Shown here: piece by piece, positions 19,237 through 28,342 of the stretch
Numbering within the stretch: the stretch's first letter is position 1
Layout of the letters: each line of letters starts with the position of its first letter
Assembly: GCF_947489755.1 (NCBI RefSeq)
Contig: NZ_CANLFB010000010.1
Location: 1 to 64,000 of the forward strand
Length of the DNA: 64,000 bases
From: an uncultured Psychromonas sp.
GTDB lineage: Bacteria; Pseudomonadota; Gammaproteobacteria; Enterobacterales; Psychromonadaceae
Direction of reading: 5' to 3'
Notes under the pieces: generated by a model
Database searches by the model: none
What the model was told of the DNA's origin: nothing
Seen by the model: the letters and a program-made list of their open reading frames with translations, nothing else
Position numbers and translations under genes: made by a program

Positions 19237-19443
19237 TCAGACTTACCTTCACCAATAAATAACACACAACAAAGTAGAATCGTCATATTATGCCATTTAA
19301 TGTCATAAAATGTGAGCGGATCCTAACATAGAAAAAGCTTATGAGTAACTATCAGGAAGAGACAACAGATAAAATCAAATACAAAGATCACAATAGTTTG
19401 TTTAATCTCAAGTTCTGTTGTCTTATTTATCTTCAGAGAATGG

Positions 19444-19836
19444 TTATTTTCGGTGTAAATTCAGTAATAACTCTGCTTCTGCACGTGGCAACTCACATTC
19501 AGTCATCAGCTCTTCAATACTTGCACCTAACTCAACCATTTTAGTGGCACGAGTATAAAGTCTATTTTCAGGCGCCGAAGCCACTAAATTAACTTGATTC
19601 TCTTGTGTTTTTTTCACTTCAGCATCTAATTGCTGTAGTTTTTTACCAATACCCACTGCACCTGAATGGATTTCAGTAAATTGTTTTTTAGTTGTCTCTT
19701 GTTGCATCAATAATGATTTAATTAATACTTCAAGACTATGACTTTTTTTATTAACTTTATTTAATAATATGAGTGTAATAACAAAAAAAACAATGGCTAG
19801 CACTAATGCTAACCAGGAAATATATTCAATAAACAT
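19444..19836 (-). CDS. DUF2802 family membrane-anchored protein
   Basis: 130 residues: one N-terminal membrane helix (residues ~5-25), a coiled-coil middle (~35-80) and a C-terminal helical segment rich in Glu and Leu (GASIEELMTECELPRAEAEL) that resembles a small helix-turn-helix-like unit. Proteins of this family sit directly after cheW in Vibrio, Shewanella and relatives, between the chemotaxis and ccm operons, as here. Function is unknown. The position suggests a role near the polar chemotaxis array, which is inference. Confidence 0.8.
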   Translation of the reverse strand: MFIEYISWLALVLAIVFFVITLILLNKVNKKSHSLEVLIKSLLMQQETTKKQFTEIHSGAVGIGKKLQQLDAEVKKTQENQVNLVASAPENRLYTRATKMVELGASIEELMTECELPRAEAELLLNLHRK

Positions 19837-19866
19837 GTACGACTCGATACGAATAGTAAAAACAAA

Positions 19867-20355
19867 TTACAATAGATTTAGTTCATCCCATTCGTCGTCG
19901 CTTAATAATTTGTTTAAATCGACTAAAATTAACAAACCATCATCACGATTACAGACACCTTGAATAAACTGTGAACTTTCTTCTGTACCAACATGAGGTG
20001 CTGGTTCAATTTCTGATTTTTTCAAATAAACTACTTCTGCAACACTGTCGACTAAAATACCAATCACTTGTTTTTCAGACTCAATGATAACAATACGGCT
20101 GTTATCAGTAATATCAGCAGGCATTAAGCCAAAACGAGTACGTGTATCAATAACGGTAACAACATTACCACGTAAATTAATAATACCTAACACATAGTCC
20201 GGCGCACCAGGTACTGCTGCAATTTCACTGTAGCGTAAAATTTCTTGTACTTGCATGACATTAATGCCGTAAGTTTCATTATCTAATAAAAAAGTAACGC
20301 GCTGTAATATTTCATCATTAGCAGTTTTATTGGCTAAGTTAGTTTCTCTATTCAT
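19867..20355 (-). CDS. cheW: Chemotaxis coupling protein CheW
   Basis: CheW links chemoreceptors to the CheA kinase. The 162 residues form one CheW domain with the typical NLRGNVVTVIDTRTRFGL core, the RIVIIESEKQVIGILVDSV strand pair and the C-terminal IQGVCNRDDGLLILVDLNKL motif. It is the canonical CheW of the cluster; the neighbouring parP carries a second, divergent CheW-like domain. Confidence 0.96.
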   Translation of the reverse strand: MNRETNLANKTANDEILQRVTFLLDNETYGINVMQVQEILRYSEIAAVPGAPDYVLGIINLRGNVVTVIDTRTRFGLMPADITDNSRIVIIESEKQVIGILVDSVAEVVYLKKSEIEPAPHVGTEESSQFIQGVCNRDDGLLILVDLNKLLSDDEWDELNLL

Positions 20356-20399
20356 TTTATCTCTACTTAAATTATTGGTTATTTTAAATTCAGGCTATA

Positions 20400-21062
20400 T
20401 TAGCCGCGAATGTCCATTCCTTGGTCTAATAGCTTCACGAGTTCTTTTGCATGGATCAACGCACACATTTTTTGTTTAACCATTCCTGCTAGCCATGGTC
20501 GAGATCCTTTCTTATCACGCCATCTAATTTGATCTTTACTGAGATTTTCAGTGCCTAGTAGCTTCTCACAAGACAAGCCCCAAGCAGTATCACCTAATAG
20601 TATGAAATGAGTATAGTTCAAATCAGTCGCATTACGACCAAGTTGCAACCATGATGAAGTATCTACAATATTATATAGCCGTTCATTGTGACTCATTACC
20701 CCACGAAACCATGAAGGTTTACCCATTAAAAAATTAAGCGAATCACCTAAATGATAAATACCACCTAAATCAGTTAATGGTATTGCAAAGGTAATATGGT
20801 TAAGTTCAAAGAACAATACTTGAAATTGATCTGCAACAATTAAGTTTTCCCACTCATCATCTTGACTAACAGTTTCAGCTTCTGGTGCTTGTTGAACCTT
20901 TATCGTTGGACTAGCAAAAACCAACTGTTCAGATAGTGCATCAGGCTCTGCAAATTCAGACTGGCTATCAGCGATAGCATCTTCATCCACTGTTTTTTGG
21001 TCATCACTACGCAACATGGAGTCAAAATAGTTTTTCATTGCGTCATTGTTATTGTTTTTCAT
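20400..21062 (-). CDS. parP: ParP-like polar array protein with CheW-like domain
   Basis: A 220-residue protein with an acidic, low-complexity N-terminal ~75 residues and a C-terminal CheW-like domain (~78-215; FELNHITFAIPLTDLGGIYH, RGVMSHNERLYNIVDTSSWL, KMCALIHAKELVKLL). In Vibrio the gene between parC and cheW encodes ParP, whose CheW-like domain couples arrays to ParC and protects them from leaving the pole. Position and architecture match. The N-terminal part looks short for a ParC-binding region, so the assignment rests mainly on synteny. Confidence 0.8.
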   Translation of the reverse strand: MKNNNNDAMKNYFDSMLRSDDQKTVDEDAIADSQSEFAEPDALSEQLVFASPTIKVQQAPEAETVSQDDEWENLIVADQFQVLFFELNHITFAIPLTDLGGIYHLGDSLNFLMGKPSWFRGVMSHNERLYNIVDTSSWLQLGRNATDLNYTHFILLGDTAWGLSCEKLLGTENLSKDQIRWRDKKGSRPWLAGMVKQKMCALIHAKELVKLLDQGMDIRG

Positions 21063-21836
21063 TTAATTGTGCTCAGTTTGTAGCAAATAATTTAATAATG
21101 TTTCATAGGCAAACGAACCTCTAGAGCTCTTTATATAAAGAGAAATCGGTAAGTGAGCTAAGCTTGCATCCCTGAATTTAGTATCAATGGGAATAACACC
21201 ATTCCACACCTTGCCTCTATATGTACTTTTTAATTCTTCTAGCGTATTAATTGACGCTCTAGTGCGTTTATCAAACATAGTAGGAATGATGCAATAATTA
21301 AAGTCATCGCCTCTTGAATGTTGCATTATTCCAAGTGTTTGTACCATTCTTTGTAAGCCTTTAGACGCTAAGAACTCTGTTTGTACTGGAATTAAAATGC
21401 GCTCACAAGCGGCTAATGCATTAACCATCATGACACCTAATACCGGTGGGCAATCGATTAATACAAAATCATAATCATCTTTTACTAATTTTAGTTGTTT
21501 GTGTAAAAATAACCCCATACCTTCTTGATTTCCTAACACACGATCTAACGTCGCTAAAGACATCGAAGCTGGAATTAATGACAAGTTATTGATTTCAGTA
21601 GGCAGTATCACTTGATCTAACTCTGCTTTAGTTGTCGCAGGATCTTGAAATAAATCATATAAACTAACGGGCAACTGGTCTGAATCATATTGCAGATAAC
21701 TCGTTAAAGACGCATGCGGATCTGTATCAATGAGTAAAACACGAAAACCTCTATCAACTAGAAGACCTGCGATTGAAATAACCGTTGTGGTTTTTCCAAC
21801 CCCCCCTTTTTGATTTGAAATAGTCCAAATTTTCAT
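21063..21836 (-). CDS. parC: ParC, ParA-like ATPase for polar chemotaxis arrays
   Basis: A ParA/MinD-type ATPase with a deviant Walker A (KGGVGKTTT, near residue 10), Walker A' (LLIDTDPHAS) and Walker B (DFVLIDCPP). In Vibrio ParC recruits chemotaxis arrays to the cell pole and sets their inheritance at division. Gene order motD-parC-parP-cheW supports this rather than chromosome partitioning; no parB is present. I use ATG 21836 (257 residues), five bases after an AGGAG site; the in-frame GTG upstream overlaps the motD stop. Confidence 0.88.
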   Translation of the reverse strand: MKIWTISNQKGGVGKTTTVISIAGLLVDRGFRVLLIDTDPHASLTSYLQYDSDQLPVSLYDLFQDPATTKAELDQVILPTEINNLSLIPASMSLATLDRVLGNQEGMGLFLHKQLKLVKDDYDFVLIDCPPVLGVMMVNALAACERILIPVQTEFLASKGLQRMVQTLGIMQHSRGDDFNYCIIPTMFDKRTRASINTLEELKSTYRGKVWNGVIPIDTKFRDASLAHLPISLYIKSSRGSFAYETLLNYLLQTEHN

Positions 21837-21838
21837 CG

Positions 21839-22804
21839 TCACTCCTGCCTTGTTGTAATGATGATTCGACCATCGGGGTGATATATTTCGCGTATTTCAT
21901 CACTATCAGGCTTTGGCATACGCGGTATTTTCTGTGTTTCTGTTTTGCTATCTGATTTTACTTTAGTAATGTCATTCGGTTGTTGAGCTTTAAACACCGC
22001 AAATTTAGAGATAGCAATAACAACACGTCGACTTTTTAACTTATCTTCTTTACCGTCGCTATTTAATACTGGTTGAAACTTTCCATAGCCCTCTATCACC
22101 ATTCGCTCTCCCGCTATCCCTCGCTCATTAAAAGCATGTAGTACACTAATTGCGCGTAATGCAGATAGCTCCCAATTGGATTTATATATTTCATTAGCAA
22201 CGGTATCTACATCGGTATAGCCACGTAACCTAATCATATTATTAACTGGTTTTAATACGTCTGCAATCTGATCTATTTGGTATTTTGCACCATTTAATAA
22301 AGTATGACTTTCACCTGCAAACAATAAAGGTCCACTCATTTTAATGGTTAGCCAATCGCCGTCTAAATCGACGCTAAAAGCACCTGTTTCCAACTCAGTT
22401 CGTAATGCCGATTTTAAGGATAATTGTATTTCCTCTAATGACTTTCCAGTGTAGCTTTGCTCAGGGTCGGATAATTTTTCACTTTCTAACTCACTGACAT
22501 ATCCTAAATTATAGCTATCGCCATCGCTTATTAATGCAGGGCCAGTATCATCTTTAATGTCATTACTGCGCTTAGTTAATATACCTTTGGCATCTGAACC
22601 ACTATTATTAGCTTGGACAAACTGACTGGCACTTTGAATTACTTCAATGACTTCTTGGTACTTTTCTTCATTGTTCAATGACACCGCATAAAGCACCACA
22701 AACAAAGCAAACATCAAGGTCATATAATCCGCATAAGAAACTGTCCAACGATGGACATGGTTATTATGCGGCTTCTGAGCATGAAGACGGTTATAGATTG
22801 GCAT
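21839..22804 (-). CDS. motD: Flagellar motor stator protein MotD (MotB family)
   Basis: A MotB-type stator subunit: a basic N-terminus, one membrane helix (~22-42) carrying the ion-binding aspartate in SYADYMTLMFALFVVLYA, a linker, and a C-terminal OmpA-type peptidoglycan-binding domain (LRGYTDVDTVANEIYKSNWE, VIEGYGKF). The context cheB-motC-motD matches the Pseudomonas second stator. The YAD form of the helix resembles proton-type MotB more than sodium-type PomB, which is inference. ATG 22804 overlaps the motC stop as TGATG. Confidence 0.88.
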   Translation of the reverse strand: MPIYNRLHAQKPHNNHVHRWTVSYADYMTLMFALFVVLYAVSLNNEEKYQEVIEVIQSASQFVQANNSGSDAKGILTKRSNDIKDDTGPALISDGDSYNLGYVSELESEKLSDPEQSYTGKSLEEIQLSLKSALRTELETGAFSVDLDGDWLTIKMSGPLLFAGESHTLLNGAKYQIDQIADVLKPVNNMIRLRGYTDVDTVANEIYKSNWELSALRAISVLHAFNERGIAGERMVIEGYGKFQPVLNSDGKEDKLKSRRVVIAISKFAVFKAQQPNDITKVKSDSKTETQKIPRMPKPDSDEIREIYHPDGRIIITTRQE

Positions 22805-23556
22805 CAATACACCGCTCTAGATAAATACCCATTTAGACGACGCTCTAATAATAAACTATTTTCACCATGTGCAATGGCGATAATACCTATCATAGACATC
22901 TCTTCAAACAACGCTTGGTGTTGATAATTTAAACGTATTTTATTGGCGACAGGTAGAAAAATAAAATTAGCAAAAGCAACACCATATATTGTTGCTACAA
23001 AGGCAATGGCAATACCTTGCCCTAATAACTCAGGTTGATCTAAAAACGCCATTGCTTGAATTAAGCCTAATACGGCACCAATAATTCCAATAGTAGGACT
23101 ATATCCTCCCATCGCGTCAAACACTTGTGCACTACGTTCATTTTTATCTATTTCGAGTTCGATTTCTTGCTGTAGAATTTCTTGTAAAACAACAGGATCA
23201 CATCCATCTACCAGCATCAATAATGACTTTTCGGTAAAACTGTCTAAATTATCTCTATTTTCTTTTTCTAGACTTAGCAAGCCATCTTGGCGAGAAATAA
23301 CAGACCACCGTTTAATCAATGCTATTTGTTGTGCTAATTGATAACGAGGTTTAGCAAATAAAGTCAATAATTGCTTACAAGCATGGCTAAGCTGTTTACT
23401 TGAAGATTGGATTAGAATCGCACCAACAGTACCGCCAAAAACGATTAAAAAGGCAGAGAAATCTAATAAGCCGCTAAGAGGAGCATCGTGGTAAAGCTGT
23501 GCAAAAACGATACTCGCAATAATAACAACAAAACCAATCAGGCCGATCTTACTCAT
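22804..23556 (-). CDS. motC: Flagellar motor stator protein MotC (MotA family)
   Basis: A MotA/PomA-type stator subunit with four membrane segments (residues ~5-20, ~30-48, ~150-170, ~180-202), including the [21 protein letters not shown]-like third helix region and a charged cytoplasmic loop (residues ~60-140) that contacts FliG. It pairs with motD in the same operon. A main stator pair elsewhere in the genome is likely but not visible here. Confidence 0.88.
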   Translation of the reverse strand: MSKIGLIGFVVIIASIVFAQLYHDAPLSGLLDFSAFLIVFGGTVGAILIQSSSKQLSHACKQLLTLFAKPRYQLAQQIALIKRWSVISRQDGLLSLEKENRDNLDSFTEKSLLMLVDGCDPVVLQEILQQEIELEIDKNERSAQVFDAMGGYSPTIGIIGAVLGLIQAMAFLDQPELLGQGIAIAFVATIYGVAFANFIFLPVANKIRLNYQHQALFEEMSMIGIIAIAHGENSLLLERRLNGYLSRAVY

Positions 23557-24676
23557 GCTTTAGTTCCACTAAAATACGTTTAGCAACTTGATCCAATGCG
23601 ATAGACTCTGTTGAAATACCTGCTTTGGTTACCGCTTGTGGCATGCCGTAAACGACACAACTTGCTTCATCTTGAGCCCAAATTTCAGAGCCTTTGCTTT
23701 TTAGTAAGCGAGCTCCATCACGACCATCAGCCCCCATTCCCGTTAGTATAATAGCCAATACTTTATTCGTATAAGATTTAGCAAGTGACGCAAAGGTAAT
23801 ATCCACACTGGGTTTATAGTTCAATGCTTCATTGCCTTCATGGATCTTTATTTGCCCATTAGCAGCAATTAACATTTGCTTACCACCAGGCGCTAAGTAA
23901 GCACAACCAGGTTTTAATATATCGCCTGTTTCAGCTTCTTTTACAGTGATCTTACAATTACTATTTAAACGTTCAGAGAAAGCTTTAGTGAAGGTACCTG
24001 GCATATGCTGTACTAACACGATAGGTAATTTAAAGTTATGTGGTAATGCCGTTAAGATTTTTTGTAATGCAACAGGGCCGCCAGTTGATGTGCCGATAGC
24101 CAGTACATTGTAGGATTTTCCAGACGCTTTAACACGATGGATAGGTGTCGACTTTGCAATAACACCATTATTTTCATGTTTAGGCAGTACTCTATTCAAA
24201 ACAGGCTTTAATGTTGCCGAAGGTATGCTAACAGTCGGTTTAGCAAGACCAGATGGTTTTTCAGGTACTCTTTGGACACGTCTTCTCGCAATCATTTGTA
24301 TACGTTGCTGTAACAAAATAATTGCTTCTTGTTTGTCACGAGCAATGTCTTCAAACTTTTTCGGTAAAAAGTCACACGCACCAGCATCTAATGCATCTAA
24401 TGTCGCACTCGCACCTTGGTGTGTTAATGATGAAAACATTAAAATAGGGGTCGGTGCTAAATCCATTATTTTTTGAACCGCTGTAATACCGTCCATCACT
24501 GGCATTTCAACATCCATGGTGATCACATCAGGCTTATGTTTGACCACCATATCAATGGCTTCTTTACCGTTATTAGCAGTAGCAATCACTTCTAAATAAG
24601 GTGATGCATTAATTATTTCGCTAACTCGACGACGAAAAAAATTCGAGTCATCAACCACTAAAACTTTAATCGTCAT
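23549..24676 (-). CDS. cheB: Chemotaxis response regulator methylesterase CheB
   Basis: CheB removes methyl groups (and deamidates) receptors during adaptation. The N-terminal receiver has D55 in [11 protein letters not shown]; the C-terminal methylesterase domain has the catalytic serine in [10 protein letters not shown], histidine in VQHMPGTF and aspartate in [10 protein letters not shown]. The linker (~130-185) is Lys/Pro rich. Its end overlaps motC by eight bases. No cheR is in the window. Confidence 0.97.
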   Translation of the reverse strand: MTIKVLVVDDSNFFRRRVSEIINASPYLEVIATANNGKEAIDMVVKHKPDVITMDVEMPVMDGITAVQKIMDLAPTPILMFSSLTHQGASATLDALDAGACDFLPKKFEDIARDKQEAIILLQQRIQMIARRRVQRVPEKPSGLAKPTVSIPSATLKPVLNRVLPKHENNGVIAKSTPIHRVKASGKSYNVLAIGTSTGGPVALQKILTALPHNFKLPIVLVQHMPGTFTKAFSERLNSNCKITVKEAETGDILKPGCAYLAPGGKQMLIAANGQIKIHEGNEALNYKPSVDITFASLAKSYTNKVLAIILTGMGADGRDGARLLKSKGSEIWAQDEASCVVYGMPQAVTKAGISTESIALDQVAKRILVELKHE

Positions 24677-24686
24677 CTACTTTCCT

Positions 24687-27026
24687 TTATGCGTAGTGTT
24701 TTAATAAACTTGGTAAATCTAAAATTAAAGCAATACCACCATCACTTGTAATAGTCGCGCCAGCCATTCCCGGTGTACCAGAAAGCAATTTATCTAATGC
24801 TTTAATAACCACTTCTTCTTGTCCGAGTAGACCATCAACAACAAAACCTACTTGTTGTGTACCAAGTTGGACAATAACAACATGTCCTTTGCCTTTACCT
24901 TTGTCGGTTAAAGGCGAATGAGGTGCTAACCATTCTCTTAAATAAAATAATGGAATAGCATGGTCACGAATAACAACGGTTAATTGACCATTAACAATAT
25001 TGGTTTTAGCCAAATCAAAATGAAATATTTCGTTTACATTAGTTAACGGTAATGCGAATGTTTGCTTAGCAACAACAATCATCAACGTCGGTAAAATAGC
25101 TAATGTTAACGGCACTTTAATTTCTAATCGAGTACCTTTACCAATCGCAGAATCAATCGAAATGGTGCCATTTAATTTAGTAATGCTGGTTTTTACAACA
25201 TCCATTCCAACGCCACGACCTGAAATATCAGAAATTTCAACCTTGGTGGAAAAACCCGGAGCAAAGATTAATGAGTAGGCTTCAGTATCAGTCATGCGAT
25301 CAGCCCCATCTTGATCTAAAATACCTTTATTAATTGCTATTTGTTTTAATTTATCAGCATCCATTCCTGCGCCATCATCTTCAATGACTAACAAAATATG
25401 GTCTCCCTCTTGGGCTGCTGATAGTAAAACACGGCCTTGTTTTTCTTTCCCAGATTGCATTCGAATCTGTGGCATTTCGATACCATGATCTACCGAGTTA
25501 CGCACTAAATGCACTAATGGATCGGCTAATGCTTCCACTAAGTTTTTATCTAAATCTGTTTCTTCGCCGACTAACTCTAAACGAATATCTTTACCAAGTT
25601 GGCGAGCTAAATCCCTGACAACACGCGGAAACTTGCCAAATACTTTCTTGATAGGCTGCATACGAGTCTTCATCACAGAACCTTGTAAATCACTTGTTAC
25701 AATAGCTAAATTAGCAACTGCACGAGAAATTTCTTCATTGTCTGAAGTCGATTCTAAACTGACTAAACGATTGCGTACCAATACCAGTTCACCAACCATA
25801 TTCATGATCTCATCAAGTGTACTCGTATCAACTCTGACCGTTTGTTCGGCTTGATTCACTTTATTAGGTGGATTTTTTGTGGTGGTCGCAGGCGTTGTTT
25901 TTGCTACTGGATTAGCATGTTGTTTAATAGGCTCAGCTTGAGGTTTAACTGTTTGATTATGATTAACGTTAGCAGTACTTGCAGAAGCACTTGAATTCAG
26001 TATTTTATCTTGAGTTACTTCTGGAGTAATTTTTCCTACACCATGCAATTCATCTAATAAAGACTCAAATTCGTCATCGGTAATATCATCTGAAGCACTT
26101 TTATTTGTAGACGGAGCTCTACTATGCGCACCTTTACCATGCAGATCATCTAGTAAACTTTCAAATTCATCATCGGTAATGTCATCACTAGCAACGGTCT
26201 CAACTACATCCTCAACAGGCGTTGTCGTTGCGCCAGATAGTGAATGTTTTCCAACGCCATGTAAGTCATCTAATAGCGACTCAAATTCATCTTCACTGAT
26301 TTCGTCACTAGCCACTGTATTATCTGGAACAGGTGTTTTTTCGGTTACTGGCACAGAGTGTTTTCCAACGCCATGTAAGTCATCTAATAACGACTCAAAT
26401 TCATCTTCACTAATTTCATCGCTATCTGTTTCTGCTGCAACGTTTTCAGTGGTAGAAAATTTAGCAGATGATTCAGAACTTGCATGTAACTCATCTAATA
26501 ATGCGTCAAATTCAAATGCATCAATGTCATCAATCGTTTTAGCGGCTTCTACAACAGGCTCAGAAGTTTGAATAATCTCAGGTTCAGGAGCAACTTCTTG
26601 AACAACTGCTTCCTGAATAACTGGCTCATCGATACTAGCGGGTTTACTCAGGCGGTGTAATGCATCTAAAATATGATCCGGTGCTTTTACACCTTGCTCA
26701 CCATTTTGAACGGCTGAAAATTGCTCATTGATAATATCTAATGCAGCTAAAATAGTATCCATTAATTCAGAGTCGACGAGACGTGCGCCTTGACGTAAAC
26801 CATCAAAGACATTCTCTGCACCGTGGCAAGTTTCGACAAGTTCATTTAGAGATAAAAAACCTCCTCCGCCTTTCACGGTATGGAAGCCTCGAAAGATTGC
26901 ATTTAATAACTCGGAATCATTAGGGTTATTTTCTAACTCTACAAGCTGCTCAGATAATAATTCTAAAATTTCTCCCGCTTCGACTAAAAAGTCCTGCAAG
27001 ATTTCATCATCTATTTCAAATGTCAT
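24687..27026 (-). CDS. cheA: Chemotaxis histidine kinase CheA with repeated linker
   Basis: CheA is the array kinase that phosphorylates CheY and CheB. Domains in order: Hpt with phospho-accepting H49 in FRGFHTVKGGGGFL; a long acidic linker (~140-400); dimerisation helices (~405-470); HATPase with N, G1 and G2 boxes (LVRNSVDHGIE, EDDGAGMD, GRGVGMDVV); and a C-terminal CheW-like domain. No separate CheY-binding P2 domain is obvious. The linker instead has five copies of an acidic motif (four DEFESLLD[DE]LHG copies and one diverged) spaced about 30-40 residues apart. Confidence 0.96.
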   Translation of the reverse strand: MTFEIDDEILQDFLVEAGEILELLSEQLVELENNPNDSELLNAIFRGFHTVKGGGGFLSLNELVETCHGAENVFDGLRQGARLVDSELMDTILAALDIINEQFSAVQNGEQGVKAPDHILDALHRLSKPASIDEPVIQEAVVQEVAPEPEIIQTSEPVVEAAKTIDDIDAFEFDALLDELHASSESSAKFSTTENVAAETDSDEISEDEFESLLDDLHGVGKHSVPVTEKTPVPDNTVASDEISEDEFESLLDDLHGVGKHSLSGATTTPVEDVVETVASDDITDDEFESLLDDLHGKGAHSRAPSTNKSASDDITDDEFESLLDELHGVGKITPEVTQDKILNSSASASTANVNHNQTVKPQAEPIKQHANPVAKTTPATTTKNPPNKVNQAEQTVRVDTSTLDEIMNMVGELVLVRNRLVSLESTSDNEEISRAVANLAIVTSDLQGSVMKTRMQPIKKVFGKFPRVVRDLARQLGKDIRLELVGEETDLDKNLVEALADPLVHLVRNSVDHGIEMPQIRMQSGKEKQGRVLLSAAQEGDHILLVIEDDGAGMDADKLKQIAINKGILDQDGADRMTDTEAYSLIFAPGFSTKVEISDISGRGVGMDVVKTSITKLNGTISIDSAIGKGTRLEIKVPLTLAILPTLMIVVAKQTFALPLTNVNEIFHFDLAKTNIVNGQLTVVIRDHAIPLFYLREWLAPHSPLTDKGKGKGHVVIVQLGTQQVGFVVDGLLGQEEVVIKALDKLLSGTPGMAGATITSDGGIALILDLPSLLKHYA
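26043..26531 (-). repeat. Five-copy acidic repeat in the CheA linker
   Basis: Five copies of a ~50-base unit start at about 26043, 26137, 26258, 26370 and 26482. They encode D[ED]I[ST][ED]DEFESLLD[DE]LHG-type segments; the copy nearest the Hpt domain is the most diverged (FEFDALLDELHA). The conserved part is an amphipathic acidic stretch followed by a GxG[KA]HS tail in three copies. Spacers between copies vary in length and sequence, so selection appears to keep the motif itself. Confidence 0.85.
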
Positions 27027-27038
27027 TCCCGGTTCCCT

Positions 27039-27800
27039 TTAAAATCCTAAGCTTGAAAGCAAATCATCCACTTCATCTTGTCCATTAACTACATCTACAC
27101 GAGACTCTGCATCTATAATTGGTCCTTCCGCAACAATCATTTTTGGTTGTTCTTTCTCTTTTTCTTGTCCTACTGAAGCATCTAATTCACTTTGTTTACT
27201 GCAGACGGTCAATATCACAACGAGTTTGGATTCAATCTCTTGTACTAGTGCAATGACTCTATTAATGATCTGCCCTGTTATATCTTGGAACTCTTGGGCC
27301 ATTAATATTTCAGTTAATTTGTCGCGTAACTCTACTGTACTGCCTTTAGAGTAAGTGAAAAACTCATCAATGGAATGACACAATACTTTAAATTCACCGA
27401 CGTCTAAATTACGTGTCATCAAGCTTTCCCAGCTTGGCATGACTTCATCTAGATCATGAATTAACTTATCAGCAATAGGTAAGCAATGATCAACGGCATC
27501 CATGGTGGTATTAGCCGCTTTATCAGTCATCTCGATAACATAATTTAAACGATTTTTAGCGTCAGGTAAGTCATGACCAGCGAGATCCATCAAACGTGTA
27601 TCATGATTAAAGCTTAATAACGCTTCATGTAATTCACGCGTTAATTCGCCAACTTGTCCAAACAAAAGATGATCTACTGATCCAGAAAAATCAACACTCT
27701 CTACAATCTTATTAGCTTCATTAATTTGCTCTGCTTCTAAATGAGCAACTAGCGCTTTAGCTTGAGAAAGTGAGATATGTGGCATAACTTCATTAGCCAT
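27039..27800 (-). CDS. cheZ: CheY-P phosphatase CheZ
   Basis: CheZ speeds dephosphorylation of CheY-P. The catalytic glutamine segment MAQEFQDITGQIINR is present near residue 155 inside the long helical hairpin, and the C-terminal CheY-binding peptide EVDDLLSSLGF closes the protein. The 253-residue length is somewhat above the E. coli protein (214), mostly in the loop before the C-terminal peptide. It sits between cheY and cheA. Confidence 0.96.
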   Translation of the reverse strand: MANEVMPHISLSQAKALVAHLEAEQINEANKIVESVDFSGSVDHLLFGQVGELTRELHEALLSFNHDTRLMDLAGHDLPDAKNRLNYVIEMTDKAANTTMDAVDHCLPIADKLIHDLDEVMPSWESLMTRNLDVGEFKVLCHSIDEFFTYSKGSTVELRDKLTEILMAQEFQDITGQIINRVIALVQEIESKLVVILTVCSKQSELDASVGQEKEKEQPKMIVAEGPIIDAESRVDVVNGQDEVDDLLSSLGF

Positions 27801-27815
27801 ACATTACTCCATTAA

Positions 27816-28199
27816 TTAAGCTAAACGCTCAAATATCTTATCTAACTTTTCTTTCAATGTACCCGCTGTAAAAGGTTTAATAATATAACCGTTAACACCA
27901 GCTTGAGCAGCTTCAATTATCTGCTCTCGTTTTGCTTCGGCAGTTACCATTAATACAGGTAAATGCTTTAATTTAGGGTCTTTACGGATCTCTTTTAACA
28001 GATCAATCCCTTCCATTATCGGCATATTCCAATCGGTTACTACAAACTCAAAATCACCATTTTGTAACATTGGCAAAGCAGTATGACCATCATCTGCTTC
28101 TAATGTATTAGTGAAACCTAAGTCCCTTAATAAATTTTTAATTATTCTTCTCATTGTTGAAAAGTCATCAACAATTAGTATTTTCATATTTTTATTCAA
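27816..28199 (-). CDS. cheY: Chemotaxis response regulator CheY
   Basis: CheY-P binds FliM and changes motor rotation. It is a single receiver domain with the acidic pocket (VDD near residue 10), phospho-accepting D56 in VVTDWNMP, the switch threonine in VTAEAKR and the conserved lysine in IKPFT. The start is probably TTG at 28199, because AAGGG lies six bases before it. The ATG at 28187 would give 123 residues and lacks a well-spaced ribosome site. Related Vibrio CheY proteins have the same extra N-terminal residues. Confidence 0.96.
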   Translation of the reverse strand: MNKNMKILIVDDFSTMRRIIKNLLRDLGFTNTLEADDGHTALPMLQNGDFEFVVTDWNMPIMEGIDLLKEIRKDPKLKHLPVLMVTAEAKREQIIEAAQAGVNGYIIKPFTAGTLKEKLDKIFERLA

Positions 28200-28342
28200 A
28201 ACATTCCCTTAAGGCAAAAGTAGGCCTATTTTATATCTCTGTTATATATAGGTAAAAACTGCAAGAACACATTAATCTTTTACGTTATTCTGTAAACGAT
28301 TTACAATTGTGTGAGCTATCCCAAACTATTACCTCTTATTGG

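Noticed and set aside
21063-21836. ParA-like gene as a plasmid or chromosome partition system
   Set aside because: No parB or parS-like repeats are present, and the gene is locked between motD and a CheW-domain gene as in polar chemotaxis operons.
26179-26571. A 130-codon Ser-rich open frame on the plus strand opposite cheA
   Set aside because: It is the antisense of the acidic CheA repeat and has no independent support.
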